Source: CATQHP01 sp965205595 (GTDB taxonomy: Bacteria; Acidobacteriota; Terriglobia; Bryobacterales; UBA6623). Taken from it: DNA of 64,000 bases. The stretch spans positions 186,001 to 250,000 of the forward strand of contig CBDBHI010000067.1 in NCBI GenBank assembly GCA_965205595.1, read 5' to 3'. The notes beneath the pieces are model-generated. The model was not told the DNA's origin, ran no database searches, and saw only the letters and a program-made list of their open reading frames with translations. Position numbers and translations under genes: made by a program. Below, piece after piece: positions 35,852 to 44,243 of this stretch (the stretch's first letter is position 1; each line of letters starts with the position of its first letter).

Positions 35852-37351
35852 ATGTATCGCGTGGAGCTATACGCTCAAGTACGGCGCAGTGTCTTTGTCG
35901 AAGGGCTCAGTGAGCGCGAGGCCGCCAAACGGTTTGGCCTGGCGCGAGGGACGGTGCGCAAGATGTTGCGCTACGCCACTCCGCCGGGCTATCGGCGGCG
36001 CCAACCAGCGCAGAGGCCGAAGCTGGATCCCTTCACCGGAATCGTCGATCAGATCCTCATCGACGATCAGGAACGTCCGAAGAAACAACGCCACACCGCA
36101 AAACGCATCTTCGACCGCTTGCGCGACGAGTACGATTTCACCGGCGGTTACACGATTGTCAAGGACTATGTTCGCGACAAGAAGCTCGGCGGGCAAGAGA
36201 TGTTCGTGCCGCTGGTGCATCCGGCGGGCGATGCCCAGGCCGACTGCGGTGAAGCTCTGGTGGTCATTGACGGCGTACAGCGCAAGGCGCACTACTTGGT
36301 GGTCGATCTGCCGCCTAGCGATGACGCTTTCGTAAAAGCTTTCCCGGCCGCGACGACGGAAGCGTTTTGCGAGGGGCACAACGCAGCGTTTCGGTACTTC
36401 GGCGGCGTGCCACGCAGCATCCTCTACGACAACACGACCTTGGCGCTGGCGAGGATTCTGGGCGACGGCAGGCGCAAGCGGACCAGGGTGTTCAGTGAAC
36501 TGCAGTCGCACTATTTATTCTCCGATCGTTTCGGGCGTCCGGGCAAAGGCAACGACAAGGGAAAGGTGGAAGGACTGGTCGGTTATGCCCGGCGGAACTT
36601 CATGGTGCCGGCGCCAAGGTTTCCAAGCTGGGAAGCGTTCAACGAGCAGCTCGAAGCGCAGTGCCTCAACAATCGTAAGCGGCGCTTGCGGCGGCACACC
36701 GAAACGATTGAGGAACGTTTCAAGCGTGACCGCCAAGCGTTGTTGCCCTTGCCGCCCACGCCCTATGACGCCTGCGACAAACGCACCACGCGGGTGCCGT
36801 CGCTGTCATTGGTGCGCTATCGCGCCAACGACTACGCGGTGCCCACACGCTACGGACATCGCCAGGTGTTGCTGAAAGGCTACGTCGATGAAATCGTGAT
36901 CTGTTGTGGCAGCGAAGAGATCGCGCGCCACCGGCGCAGTTACGAACGCGAAGAGTTGATCTTCGATCCGCTGCATTACCTAGCACTGCTGGAACGCAAG
37001 ACCAACGCGCTCGATCAAGCGGCCCCGTTGGCGGGCTGGGAGCTGCCCGAACAGTTCCCGTGCTTGAGACGTTTGCTCGAGGCACGGTTGGGAAAGCCAG
37101 GCAAGCGCGAGTACGTGCAGGTATTGCGATGACTGGAGGACTTCCGATTCGAGCACGTTGCCGCGGCGCTGCGCCAAGCCTGCGAGTTGGGAGCGATTGG
37201 CTTGGATGCAGTCAGGCACTTAGTGCTGTGCCGCATCGAGCAACGGCCGCCGCGCTTGGACTTGACGAAGTATCCGCACCTGCCGGCAGCCCAGGTGGAG
37301 CAAACCTCCGCTGCGGACTATTTGGCACTGCCGGCACAAGGAGGGGGGTAA
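35852..37351 (+). pseudogene. istA: istA transposase with an in-frame stop codon
   Basis: An IS21-family DDE transposase. The ATG at 35852 gives MYRVELYAQVRRSVFVEG; a GTG at 35807 is in frame. HTH: SEREAAKRFGLARGTVRKML. DDE residues: QADCGEALVV (Asp), SILYDNTTLALAR (Asp), GNDKGKVEGLVGYARRNF (Glu). The frame stops at TGA 37130-37132 after EYVQVLR, but the same frame continues for 72 codons as LEDFRFEHVAAALRQACELG to a TAA at 37349-37351 whose last base starts istB. Intact relatives read EYVQVLRLLE at this point (recollection). A single T-to-G change in a TTA Leu codon would explain it. The catalytic core is untouched, so partial activity or readthrough cannot be excluded. Confidence 0.88.
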
Positions 37352-38112
37352 TGGCGAGGTCGAAACTTCTGCTCGAAGCGCATTTGAAAGCGTTGCGGCT
37401 GCCAACCTTCCTGCGCGAGTACGACAAACTGGCGCGGCAATGCGCCGCCGAGAGCTTGGATTCGAGGAGCTTCCTGCAACAACTCTGCGAGCTGGAACTG
37501 CTCGACCGTGAACAGCGGGCCACCGAGCGCCGCAGCAAGGCCGCGAAGTTTCCCGTGACCAAGAGTCTGGACACTTTCGACTTCCCGTCCTTGCCGGCGT
37601 TGAACAAGAAGCTGGTGCTGGAACTGGCGCGCTGTGAGTTTATCGACCGCCGCGAAAACGTGCCGGCACTGGGTAATTCCGGCACGGGCAAAACGCACAT
37701 CGGCTTGGCGTTGGGACTGGCGGCTTGTCAGCGCGGCTATCGAACACGCTTCACAACAGCGGCGGCACTGGTCAATGAGCTGCTCGAAGCCCGAGATGAA
37801 CGGCGCTTGCTGCGATGTCAAAAGCAGTTGGCCAAGCAGGATCTGCTGATCGTCGATGAACTGGGCTACGTGCCGCTATCGAAGACCGGAGCGGAGTTAT
37901 TGTTCGAAGTGTTTTCCCAGCGCTACGAACAGGGCTCGACGCTGGTCACCTCGAATCTGCCGTTTAACGAATGGACGGAGGTCTTCGGCTCCGAGCGGCT
38001 GACCGGCGCCCTGCTCGATCGCCTCACGCACCACGTTCATATTCTAGAGCTGAACGGCGAAAGCTTCCGTCTGATCCAGAGCAAGAAGAAGCGGGCTCAC
38101 TCTTTGGGCTGA
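37351..38112 (+). CDS. istB: istB, IS21-family helper ATPase
   Basis: A 253-residue AAA+ ATPase that regulates target selection and activates IstA. The Walker A is GNSGTGKTH (the usual second residue is Pro; here Asn), Walker B LLIVDELGYVPLS, and sensor/arginine-finger region SNLPFNEWTEVFGSERLTGA. The start overlaps the istA stop (TAATG at 37349-37353), the standard coupling. The frame is complete. Whether the element can still move depends on the broken istA. Confidence 0.93.
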   Translation: MARSKLLLEAHLKALRLPTFLREYDKLARQCAAESLDSRSFLQQLCELELLDREQRATERRSKAAKFPVTKSLDTFDFPSLPALNKKLVLELARCEFIDRRENVPALGNSGTGKTHIGLALGLAACQRGYRTRFTTAAALVNELLEARDERRLLRCQKQLAKQDLLIVDELGYVPLSKTGAELLFEVFSQRYEQGSTLVTSNLPFNEWTEVFGSERLTGALLDRLTHHVHILELNGESFRLIQSKKKRAHSLG

Positions 38113-38130
38113 CCCACCGGCCACTCGCCC

Positions 38131-38213
38131 GGTTTTCGTGGGACGGCCTCCACTACGCCTGGGCCGCCCTAAAGGGCGACCGCAGGCTCCGTTCCAGCCG
38201 TCCCACGAAAACC
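38131..38213. repeat. Large inverted repeat after istB
   Basis: GGTTTTCGTGGGACGG (38131-38146) and its perfect complement CCGTCCCACGAAAACC (38198-38213) enclose a smaller CGCCCT-AA-AGGGCG hairpin. It could terminate istB transcription or be a separate palindromic insert at the IS right end. There is no T-run. Confidence 0.7.
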
Positions 38214-38281
38214 GCTACCCCTTCACCAACTGGTCTACTTTTGCTCCGCCGAAGTGGTCCAAATTTACTCCGCCCTTGACA

Positions 38282-38287
38282 GCATCC
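38282..38287. repeat. Target-site duplication of the IS21-family element, right copy
   Basis: GCATCC directly after the IS right end; the intron sequence CTACCGCGAT follows. Confidence 0.85.
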
Positions 38288-38297
38288 CTACCGCGAT

Positions 38298-38344
38298 AAT
38301 CGCGGTACGACCGTTTGGGCGGGTTCCGTCTTGGCCGGCGCGAG
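38298..38344 (+). repeat. Dispersed repeat, copy A, right portion
   Basis: AATCGCGGTACGACCGTTTG and GGCGGGTTC continue copy A beyond the intron; the same sequence follows the core in copy C (50021-50085, minus strand), which fixes the intron boundary. Confidence 0.8.
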
Positions 38345-38357
38345 CATGCGGCTTCAT

Positions 38358-40298
38358 TTATTCCGTGGACTCGTAAGTCAGGCCGAAGCCATATTCGAAA
38401 AGTGGCTCGGCTGAGTCGCTTGGCAAATCCTCCAACTGCGCGTCAACGGCTTCCATCGATGAAGGCAATTCGAACGGCAGCTTACCAGTCGGGTTGAACT
38501 TGCCGAACACGACATCAAGCAGCGCTTCATCACTAGCGCCAAAGGTGCCCAACACGGCGGCGGCATTCTTCGCGATCTCTGGGATCACGGCGGGTCGATC
38601 CAAGTGAATGGAGACTACGGTCGGCTTGGAGCGCAATATTTCCAGAAGACGCTTTCGCTCGTCCCCTCTAAACGCCAGGCTGCCGAGATGGATACGTCCG
38701 AAAAAGCCCGGTCGGGTTTCGAATGCGGTTTGTAAGCGAAGGACGGCAACGTCGGCCTGCTGCAACTGATCGACGACAGTCCCGTATTGCGCCGCGACCT
38801 GCGGATTCACGTTCTCGACATAGATCTTGGCGCCGTGCTGCAGCGGCAGCGCCTTGGCGTCATTGGCTGCTTGATTTTTCAGCAGTACTATCGATTTCCT
38901 CTGGGCCGTATCGGCCTCCGCCTGGAACGGCTCACTGCCAACAATCTCCTTCGCTCGGTCGGGATCGACGTAGGGATTCTCAAACACTCCCAGGCTGAAC
39001 TTATCTCGCAACAAGCGCCTAGCCGACTCGTCGATGCGTTCCTCTGTGACGCTGCCGCCCGTCACCAGAGTGACGATGTGTTCTGGATTGGAATCCCCGC
39101 CAAACTGGTCGACTCCGGCATCAATTGCTTTCGCGTAGCGCTCTTCAATCGAGAGCTCATTGACGCCCCAAGGCATCAGAGTTAAAATCCCCCAGTCGCT
39201 ACACACCACGCCGTCAAATCCGAGCTGCTCCCGCAACATTCCCGTGATAATTTCTTTGTTGTATGCCATGGCGACGTTCTCGCTCGTGACGTCGGTCGGA
39301 ATGCCGTAGTAGGGCATGATCTGTGCAGCGCCGGCGGCAATGGCGGCCTTGAACGGGATCAGGTGATAGTCAAAGTTGTCGCCTGGATACACCTGCTCTT
39401 GGCCGAAATCGTTGTGCGGGTCGAGGCCGTCGAGTTGTGGACCGCCACCAGGAAAGTGCTTCGTCATCGTGATCACGCTCGTCGGACCGAGGCCACCCTC
39501 ACCCTGAAATCCAACGATGTAGGCGGTGGTCATTTCAGCGGAAAGCTCCGCGTTCTCGCCGAAAGTACCGACGATGCGGCCCCAGCGCGGCTCGGTGGCG
39601 AGGTCCGCCATGGGATGCAACGCTGTGCGAATGCCCACCGCGCGGTACTCTTCGGACGCGATCTCGCCGAAGCGCCTTACCAACTTCGCGTCAGCCGTCG
39701 CCGCCAGGCCGATCTGTTCCGGCCATTGCGAGAAAGCCCCCGCCCGAACGCTCGTGGCGTCGGGGTCGTGCCGGAATCCGTTGCGCGGATCAGAACTTAT
39801 CGTTAACGGAATCCCTAGCCGAGCCGTCTCCGCCATCTCCTGGAGGTTGTTGTTCCAAGTCGCGATGACTTCAGGCCGTTCTGAGGTCCGCACGAGCACG
39901 TGATTGATCTGTTTTTTGAGAATGACCTCGCTCGTCCCCGGTTGCGGGAATCGAGGCATGCCTGGAGGACGCTTATCTTCCTCGCCGGGAACCGGTTCGA
40001 ATAGGGTCCCGTTCTCCCCCATGCTCAAGGCTGGGTGCGCCATCAGGCCGGCTTTCGCTTCAATCGTCATTTGGTCAAGCAGGTCAACGACGCGCTCCTC
40101 GACCGGCAGACGCCAATCTTCATAGGGGTCAAGGCTGGCGTTCTTGTTGTGGTCTTTGAACTCATACCCCCCCACGGTCAGAACGTCGAGACTTCGCGCG
40201 CTGAGCTGCGGCTGCGTGAACTCGGGACCGCCCGACGAACAGCCTGCAAGCATGATCATCAGTGTGGCTACGGAGAACTGAAACGGTTTGTAATTCAT
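38358..40298 (-). CDS. Glycoside hydrolase family 3 lipoprotein (beta-glucosidase-like)
   Basis: About 646 residues from ATG 40298, which starts a lipoprotein signal (SVATLMIMLAGC); the longer frame to 40439 lacks one. GH3 N-terminal domain: GIPLTISSDPRNGFRH, FGENAELSAEMTTAYIVGFQ, TKHFPGGGPQLDGLD. The catalytic nucleophile Asp lies in GVVCSDWGILT. The C-terminal (alpha/beta)6-sandwich is shorter than in typical GH3 beta-glucosidases and ends with VLGTFGASDEALLDVVFG and YEFGFGLTYE-type residues (seen as FEYGFGLTYES). Releases beta-linked sugars. It is the downstream neighbour of a sulfatase gene (25-bp gap), suggesting joint desulfation and hydrolysis of a glycan. Acid/base residue not identified. 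Confidence 0.88.
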   Translation of the reverse strand: MNYKPFQFSVATLMIMLAGCSSGGPEFTQPQLSARSLDVLTVGGYEFKDHNKNASLDPYEDWRLPVEERVVDLLDQMTIEAKAGLMAHPALSMGENGTLFEPVPGEEDKRPPGMPRFPQPGTSEVILKKQINHVLVRTSERPEVIATWNNNLQEMAETARLGIPLTISSDPRNGFRHDPDATSVRAGAFSQWPEQIGLAATADAKLVRRFGEIASEEYRAVGIRTALHPMADLATEPRWGRIVGTFGENAELSAEMTTAYIVGFQGEGGLGPTSVITMTKHFPGGGPQLDGLDPHNDFGQEQVYPGDNFDYHLIPFKAAIAAGAAQIMPYYGIPTDVTSENVAMAYNKEIITGMLREQLGFDGVVCSDWGILTLMPWGVNELSIEERYAKAIDAGVDQFGGDSNPEHIVTLVTGGSVTEERIDESARRLLRDKFSLGVFENPYVDPDRAKEIVGSEPFQAEADTAQRKSIVLLKNQAANDAKALPLQHGAKIYVENVNPQVAAQYGTVVDQLQQADVAVLRLQTAFETRPGFFGRIHLGSLAFRGDERKRLLEILRSKPTVVSIHLDRPAVIPEIAKNAAAVLGTFGASDEALLDVVFGKFNPTGKLPFELPSSMEAVDAQLEDLPSDSAEPLFEYGFGLTYESTE

Positions 40299-40323
40299 TA
40301 GAAATTTCTCGGTCGCAGTGACA

Positions 40324-41757
40324 TCACTTTGGCCCGCGGCTCGGTGGGGCCGGTGGTGGCATTCGGCGAGGGTTCGGATTCTTTCCCTTGAGGTACTGGT
40401 TCTCGACCGCTTTGACCGTTTGCCTATGCGCTTCGACAATCTGCTCGATACGCTTGAGCACGTCGGGATGATCTTTCGCGATGTCTAACCGCTCGCTCAC
40501 GTCGTTGAGTAGGTGATAAAGCAGCGGCGGGTCGTGCGCTTCTTCCGGTGTGCGAAAGGCATAGCCGTTCCGTGTGATGAAATGCGCCTTGTACGGCCCC
40601 GATCGCGCCGCAAAGATTTTGCGATCGCGGTAGTAGATCATGTGGTCGCGAGGGCTTTCAGCGGTTCCCAGTAGAGCCCCTGAAAGATCGAAGCCATCGA
40701 TCGCGCGGTCAGCGGGGATCTTAGCCCCGGCAAGCCCGGCTATCGTTGGCAGCAAGTCCAGCGTCGAACCCATCTCGCGCACAGTTCGCGATGGGATCGT
40801 TCCCGGCCACCAGAAGATCGCGGGCACTCGCATGCCCCCTTCCCAGGTACTCTGTTTGCCGCCTCTGAGTGGTCCCGCCGAACCACCATGCGTTTGCATC
40901 AGCAACCACGGGCCGTTGTCTGACGTGAAGACGACCATCGTTTTCTCCGCGAGCCCCGTCGTTCGTAGCGTCTCGAGGACCTGGCTTACCGACCAGTCGA
41001 CTTCCTCGACAACATCTCCGTACCTGCCCCCGACACTTCGATCCGCGAAGGCTTCAGAGCGGAAGAGCGGAGTGTGAGGCATGCTGTGAGCCAAGTAGAG
41101 GAAGAACGGCTCGTCTTTGTTGTTCTCAATGAAACGGATTGCTTCTTCCGTGTAGCGCCGTGTGATCGTCGTCTGGTCCGCAGGCCTTTCGACAATCTCC
41201 TCATTCCGCATCAGCGGGACGTTCCAGTATTCGACCTTGGGGTCGAAGTAAGCCTTGATGAACTGTGGCGAGCCGGGCACGCCGTCCATATCGTTCGAAT
41301 AGGGAATGCCGAAATAGCTATCGAAGCCCTGGTTCGTCGGAAGAAATTGAGGCAGGTGGCCGAGGTGCCATTTGCCGACGATTCCAGTTGCGTACCCTAG
41401 GTCTTTAAGCATTTCGGCGATCGTAATTTCGCTCTCTGGCAAGCCGCCCTCGTGATAGGGAAAGAAGACTCCGCCCGACAGACCACTCCGCATCGGCAGC
41501 CTTCCGGTCAACAGCGCCGCGCGGCTCGGCGTGCAAATGGCCGCGCCAACGTAGAAATTGGTCCACTTCTGGCCTTCGGCGGCCATGCGATCTAGGTGTG
41601 GCGTCGCGATCGTAGGGCTGCCATACCCACTAAGGTCCCCATAGCCCAAGTCGTCAGCAAAGATGACGACGAAATTCGGCCGATCTTGCCCGGCCAGCGT
41701 CAGTACCGTCGAGAGTAGGAGACACACACGGGCACAACTCCCAATCGAATAAGTCAT
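40324..41757 (-). CDS. Secreted sulfatase
   Basis: A 477-residue type I sulfatase with a signal peptide (CARVCLLLSTVLTLAG). FADDLGYGDLSG binds metal; formylglycine motif CTPSRAALLTGR (Cys75); GKWHLGHLPQF; FTSDNGPW. It has the ATS/GALNS-like composition, including MRVPAIFWWPGTIP. A Pro-rich tail (RRMPPPAPPSRGPK) ends the protein. It is 25 bp upstream of the GH3 gene on the same strand and probably in one transcript with it. Confidence 0.9.
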   Translation of the reverse strand: MTYSIGSCARVCLLLSTVLTLAGQDRPNFVVIFADDLGYGDLSGYGSPTIATPHLDRMAAEGQKWTNFYVGAAICTPSRAALLTGRLPMRSGLSGGVFFPYHEGGLPESEITIAEMLKDLGYATGIVGKWHLGHLPQFLPTNQGFDSYFGIPYSNDMDGVPGSPQFIKAYFDPKVEYWNVPLMRNEEIVERPADQTTITRRYTEEAIRFIENNKDEPFFLYLAHSMPHTPLFRSEAFADRSVGGRYGDVVEEVDWSVSQVLETLRTTGLAEKTMVVFTSDNGPWLLMQTHGGSAGPLRGGKQSTWEGGMRVPAIFWWPGTIPSRTVREMGSTLDLLPTIAGLAGAKIPADRAIDGFDLSGALLGTAESPRDHMIYYRDRKIFAARSGPYKAHFITRNGYAFRTPEEAHDPPLLYHLLNDVSERLDIAKDHPDVLKRIEQIVEAHRQTVKAVENQYLKGKNPNPRRMPPPAPPSRGPK

Positions 41758-41988
41758 GCCCGGGCATTATCACACGCGGGAACTCCGCAACCGCTGACCG
41801 TTGGAATAGCCACCGTACGCTGACTGTTGGCCATTGTCCCCGATCTCCTCAATCGAATCTAGGTGTTATGGTGATGAACAACTAATTAACCGTTTCCAAC
41901 CCATTCCGGGCGACGCGAATCAGTTAAATCAGTCAGCACTCACGATAAGAAATGTGGCCTTGGCCGCCGGACCGCAAGGAAGGTAACA

Positions 41989-42630
41989 ATGCTTTCAAGC
42001 ACCCGATCAGAAATCGATCATCACACTATCAAGCTCGTAGTTGGAGTAATGACGCTATCTCTAGCAAGTTTGACGAATTTCTTCGCGGACATTCCGATTC
42101 AATCGATCAGCGCTTCCTACCACGAAGGCGGCTGGTCTCGAGATATATTCGTAGGATTTCTGTTCGCGGTATCCGCGTTTCTGGTTGCCTACAACGGACA
42201 TTCGTCCCGGGAGATGGTGCTGAGCAAGATTGCGGCCGTTGCGGCCCTCGGCGTTGCGCTGTTCCCTTGCGAATGCGAAAATTACGAACAGATCATTCCC
42301 GGCGTCCACGGCACCTCCGCAGCCGTCATGTTCGTGATTCTAGCGGTGTTCTGCTATGGGTTCTATCACCGCGCGCTCGGCAAAGGCCACCCTCAGGCGA
42401 AGCTGCGAGCCTATATCTACGCGGTCTGCGGCATCACAATTGTCGTGTCGATTCTAGTACTTGCCATTGACAATCTCTTAAACGACGTTATCAGCTCACG
42501 CATCGTTCGACTTACCTTCTACGGCGAGTGCGCCGGCTTAGTCGCGTTCGGAGTCTCATGGCTCACCGCAAGTCGCGCCTTACCTCTAATCACTAGTGAA
42601 GAGGAATGGCTCCCGCCCTTTGGCAACTGA
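41989..42630 (+). CDS. Six-helix membrane protein (DUF998-like)
   Basis: A 213-residue integral membrane protein with about six helices, including IKLVVGVMTLSLASLTNFF, FVGFLFAVSAFLVAY, AAVAALGVALFP, AAVMFVILAVFCYGF, CGITIVVSILVLAI and LVAFGVSWLTA. A Cys-Glu-Cys-Glu motif (FPCECENYEQ) lies in the loop after helix 3 and HGTSAAVMF follows. AAGGAAGGT precedes the ATG. It is on the opposite strand, between two sulfatase genes. Similarity to DUF998-type proteins is from pattern recognition only; function unknown. Confidence 0.65.
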   Translation: MLSSTRSEIDHHTIKLVVGVMTLSLASLTNFFADIPIQSISASYHEGGWSRDIFVGFLFAVSAFLVAYNGHSSREMVLSKIAAVAALGVALFPCECENYEQIIPGVHGTSAAVMFVILAVFCYGFYHRALGKGHPQAKLRAYIYAVCGITIVVSILVLAIDNLLNDVISSRIVRLTFYGECAGLVAFGVSWLTASRALPLITSEEEWLPPFGN

Positions 42631-42756
42631 GCGTAAGAGCGTACAGGATTCGGCGACAAGGTCGATGGGAATCTGAACGCGACAGCTCTCTTCATCCATA
42701 CGCGGGACTGAACCGGACAGACGCCTTCGTGCAATGCATTAGCCCTGCTCGCTCTC

Positions 42757-44226
42757 TTATTCCCGCTCCGACTTTCCCGCGGTTTGTTCGCTAAGCAGGG
42801 GCACGTCTCGTTTGTCGCGTTGCATCCGCCCGTCAAACTCTCGCGCCATCGTCGTAATCCGCTCAACCACCTCGGGATGCGCCGCCGCAACGTCTGTCGT
42901 TTCCCCGATGTCGGCCTCGAGATCGTATAGCTGTGGCTGCGGCCAAAGCCGGTAGTGTCGCTCGAAGAGACCGTCGAGCATCTGGTACCACAGCGAAATC
43001 GGCATGGAAGGATAATTGTCGATCTGTAAGAACAACTTCCAGCGGCCTACGCGAACGGCCTGAAGTTGGTGGCCAAAATAGTAGAAGAACGGGCGCTCCT
43101 CAATTTCCTCGGTTTCGCCGTGCAACAGCCCCGCAATCGAGCGGCCATCGATCACGCGGTCTTTCGGCGGCTCGACGCCCGCCAGCTCGGCGATAGTTGG
43201 GAGCAGATCGAGAATCGAGGCGACTTCATCCGTTGTGCGCCGCGCTGGGATGACGCCGGGAAGCCGAAAGATTGCGGGAACGCGCATGCCGCCCTCAAAC
43301 GTACTCCCCTTGAACCCCCGTAGCGGACCGGCGTCGCCGCTGCCCGCATGAATCCCAAAGCGCGCCACGGGCGCATTCCGAGTTGGGCCGTTGTCCGATG
43401 TGAAGACGACCATCGTCCGCTCGGCGATCGCTAGCTCGTCGAGCAGGTCGAGGATCTCTCCCGTACTCCAGTCGATCTCCTCGACCGAGTCGGCGTAGAG
43501 TCCGTGCTCGGAGCGCCCGTGAAATTCTTCCGAAGCGTAGACCGGGTTGTGCGGAAACGTGTGTGGTAGATAGAGGAAAAACGGTCGGTCGCGGTTCGAG
43601 CGAATGAACTCGATCGCGCGAGCGGTATAGCGTTGCGTGAGGGTTTCTTGCACCGGCGGCGCCTCGACGACTTCGTCGTTGTCGAGAAGCGGGATCTCCC
43701 ATAGCCCGTGCTGGGCCCGCATCTCTTCGCCGTCGGGCTTCTTGTACATGTCATTGGAATAAGGGAGTCCGAAGAAGAACTCGAATCCTTGACGCTGGGC
43801 GCGGAAGGGCTCGGGATAGCCCAAGTGCCACTTTCCAATCGCAGCGCTGGCGTAGCCGGCGGGCGCGAGCATCTCGGCGACCGTGATCTCCTCGGGATCG
43901 AGCCCGGTCATCTCGGTCGGGAAGAGCACGTTCGGAACTCCGGCCCGGATTGGATATCTTCCCGTGAGGATCGACGAGCGGGAAGGACTGCAGAACGGGG
44001 CCGCGGCGTAGAAATTGGTGAAGCGAGTTCCCTCGGCCGCCATCCGGTCGAGACGCGGCGTTCGGACCTTCTCCGAGCCGTAGCCGCCCAAATCGCCGTA
44101 GCCAAGGTCGTCGGCGAAGATGACGATGAAGTTCGGAGGAGGGTCCGCGGGTGGTTCAGATTGTTGGGCCCCGCAGCCGATGAATACGGCGGAGGCGAGC
44201 GCGAAGTAAAGCGCCAAGCGCGTCAT
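42757..44226 (-). CDS. Lipoprotein sulfatase
   Basis: A 489-residue sulfatase with lipoprotein signal (ASAVFIGC, Cys18). FADDLGYGDLGGYG, formylglycine motif CSPSRSSILTGR (Cys79), GKWHLGYPEPF and FTSDNGPTRN. The substrate loops resemble the 40324-41757 gene (EGGMRVPAIF, ERPFFYYFGHQL), suggesting a related subfamily. Gap to the upstream Tat-exported sulfatase gene is 17 bp, so they are co-transcribed. Complete C-terminus. Confidence 0.9.
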   Translation of the reverse strand: MTRLALYFALASAVFIGCGAQQSEPPADPPPNFIVIFADDLGYGDLGGYGSEKVRTPRLDRMAAEGTRFTNFYAAAPFCSPSRSSILTGRYPIRAGVPNVLFPTEMTGLDPEEITVAEMLAPAGYASAAIGKWHLGYPEPFRAQRQGFEFFFGLPYSNDMYKKPDGEEMRAQHGLWEIPLLDNDEVVEAPPVQETLTQRYTARAIEFIRSNRDRPFFLYLPHTFPHNPVYASEEFHGRSEHGLYADSVEEIDWSTGEILDLLDELAIAERTMVVFTSDNGPTRNAPVARFGIHAGSGDAGPLRGFKGSTFEGGMRVPAIFRLPGVIPARRTTDEVASILDLLPTIAELAGVEPPKDRVIDGRSIAGLLHGETEEIEERPFFYYFGHQLQAVRVGRWKLFLQIDNYPSMPISLWYQMLDGLFERHYRLWPQPQLYDLEADIGETTDVAAAHPEVVERITTMAREFDGRMQRDKRDVPLLSEQTAGKSERE

Positions 44227-44243
44227 CGTAGTTTCTGGCAGGG

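Larger units (their letters stand above)
35728..38281 (+). mobile_element. IS21-family insertion sequence inside group II intron domain VI
   Basis: A 2554-bp element bounded by TG...CA ends. The left end TGAGAACGGCGGAG and the reverse complement of the right end TGTCAAGGGCGGAG match at 11 of 14 positions. Each end has a second related site: left GGGCGGAGTAAAAGTAGACC (35781-35800); right CGGCGGAGCAAAAGTAGACC read on the minus strand (38231-38250). Such multiple terminal repeats and the adjacent istA-istB genes are hallmarks of IS21. It carries a 6-bp target duplication. Confidence 0.93.
33825..38297 (+). mobile_element. Group II intron, split by an IS21-family element
   Basis: Boundaries come from comparison with the uninterrupted repeat copies. 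The 5' end is GAGCG at 33825 (consensus GUGYG, one mismatch); the 3' end is AT at 38297. Without the 2554-bp insertion and one 6-bp target copy it is about 1913 bp. It holds domain I (a GCCGG-GATAAA-CCGGC hairpin near the start), the maturase ORF in domain IV, domain V right after the ORF stop, and domain VI. A possible EBS1, TTGAAA (34010-34015), complements the last six bases of the 5' exon (TTTCAA). A six-base match of this kind can occur by chance. Confidence 0.88.

Noticed and set aside
36904..37350. N-terminal extension of the istB frame
   Set aside because: It runs out of frame across the istA C-terminus; istB starts at 37351 in the family-typical TAATG overlap.
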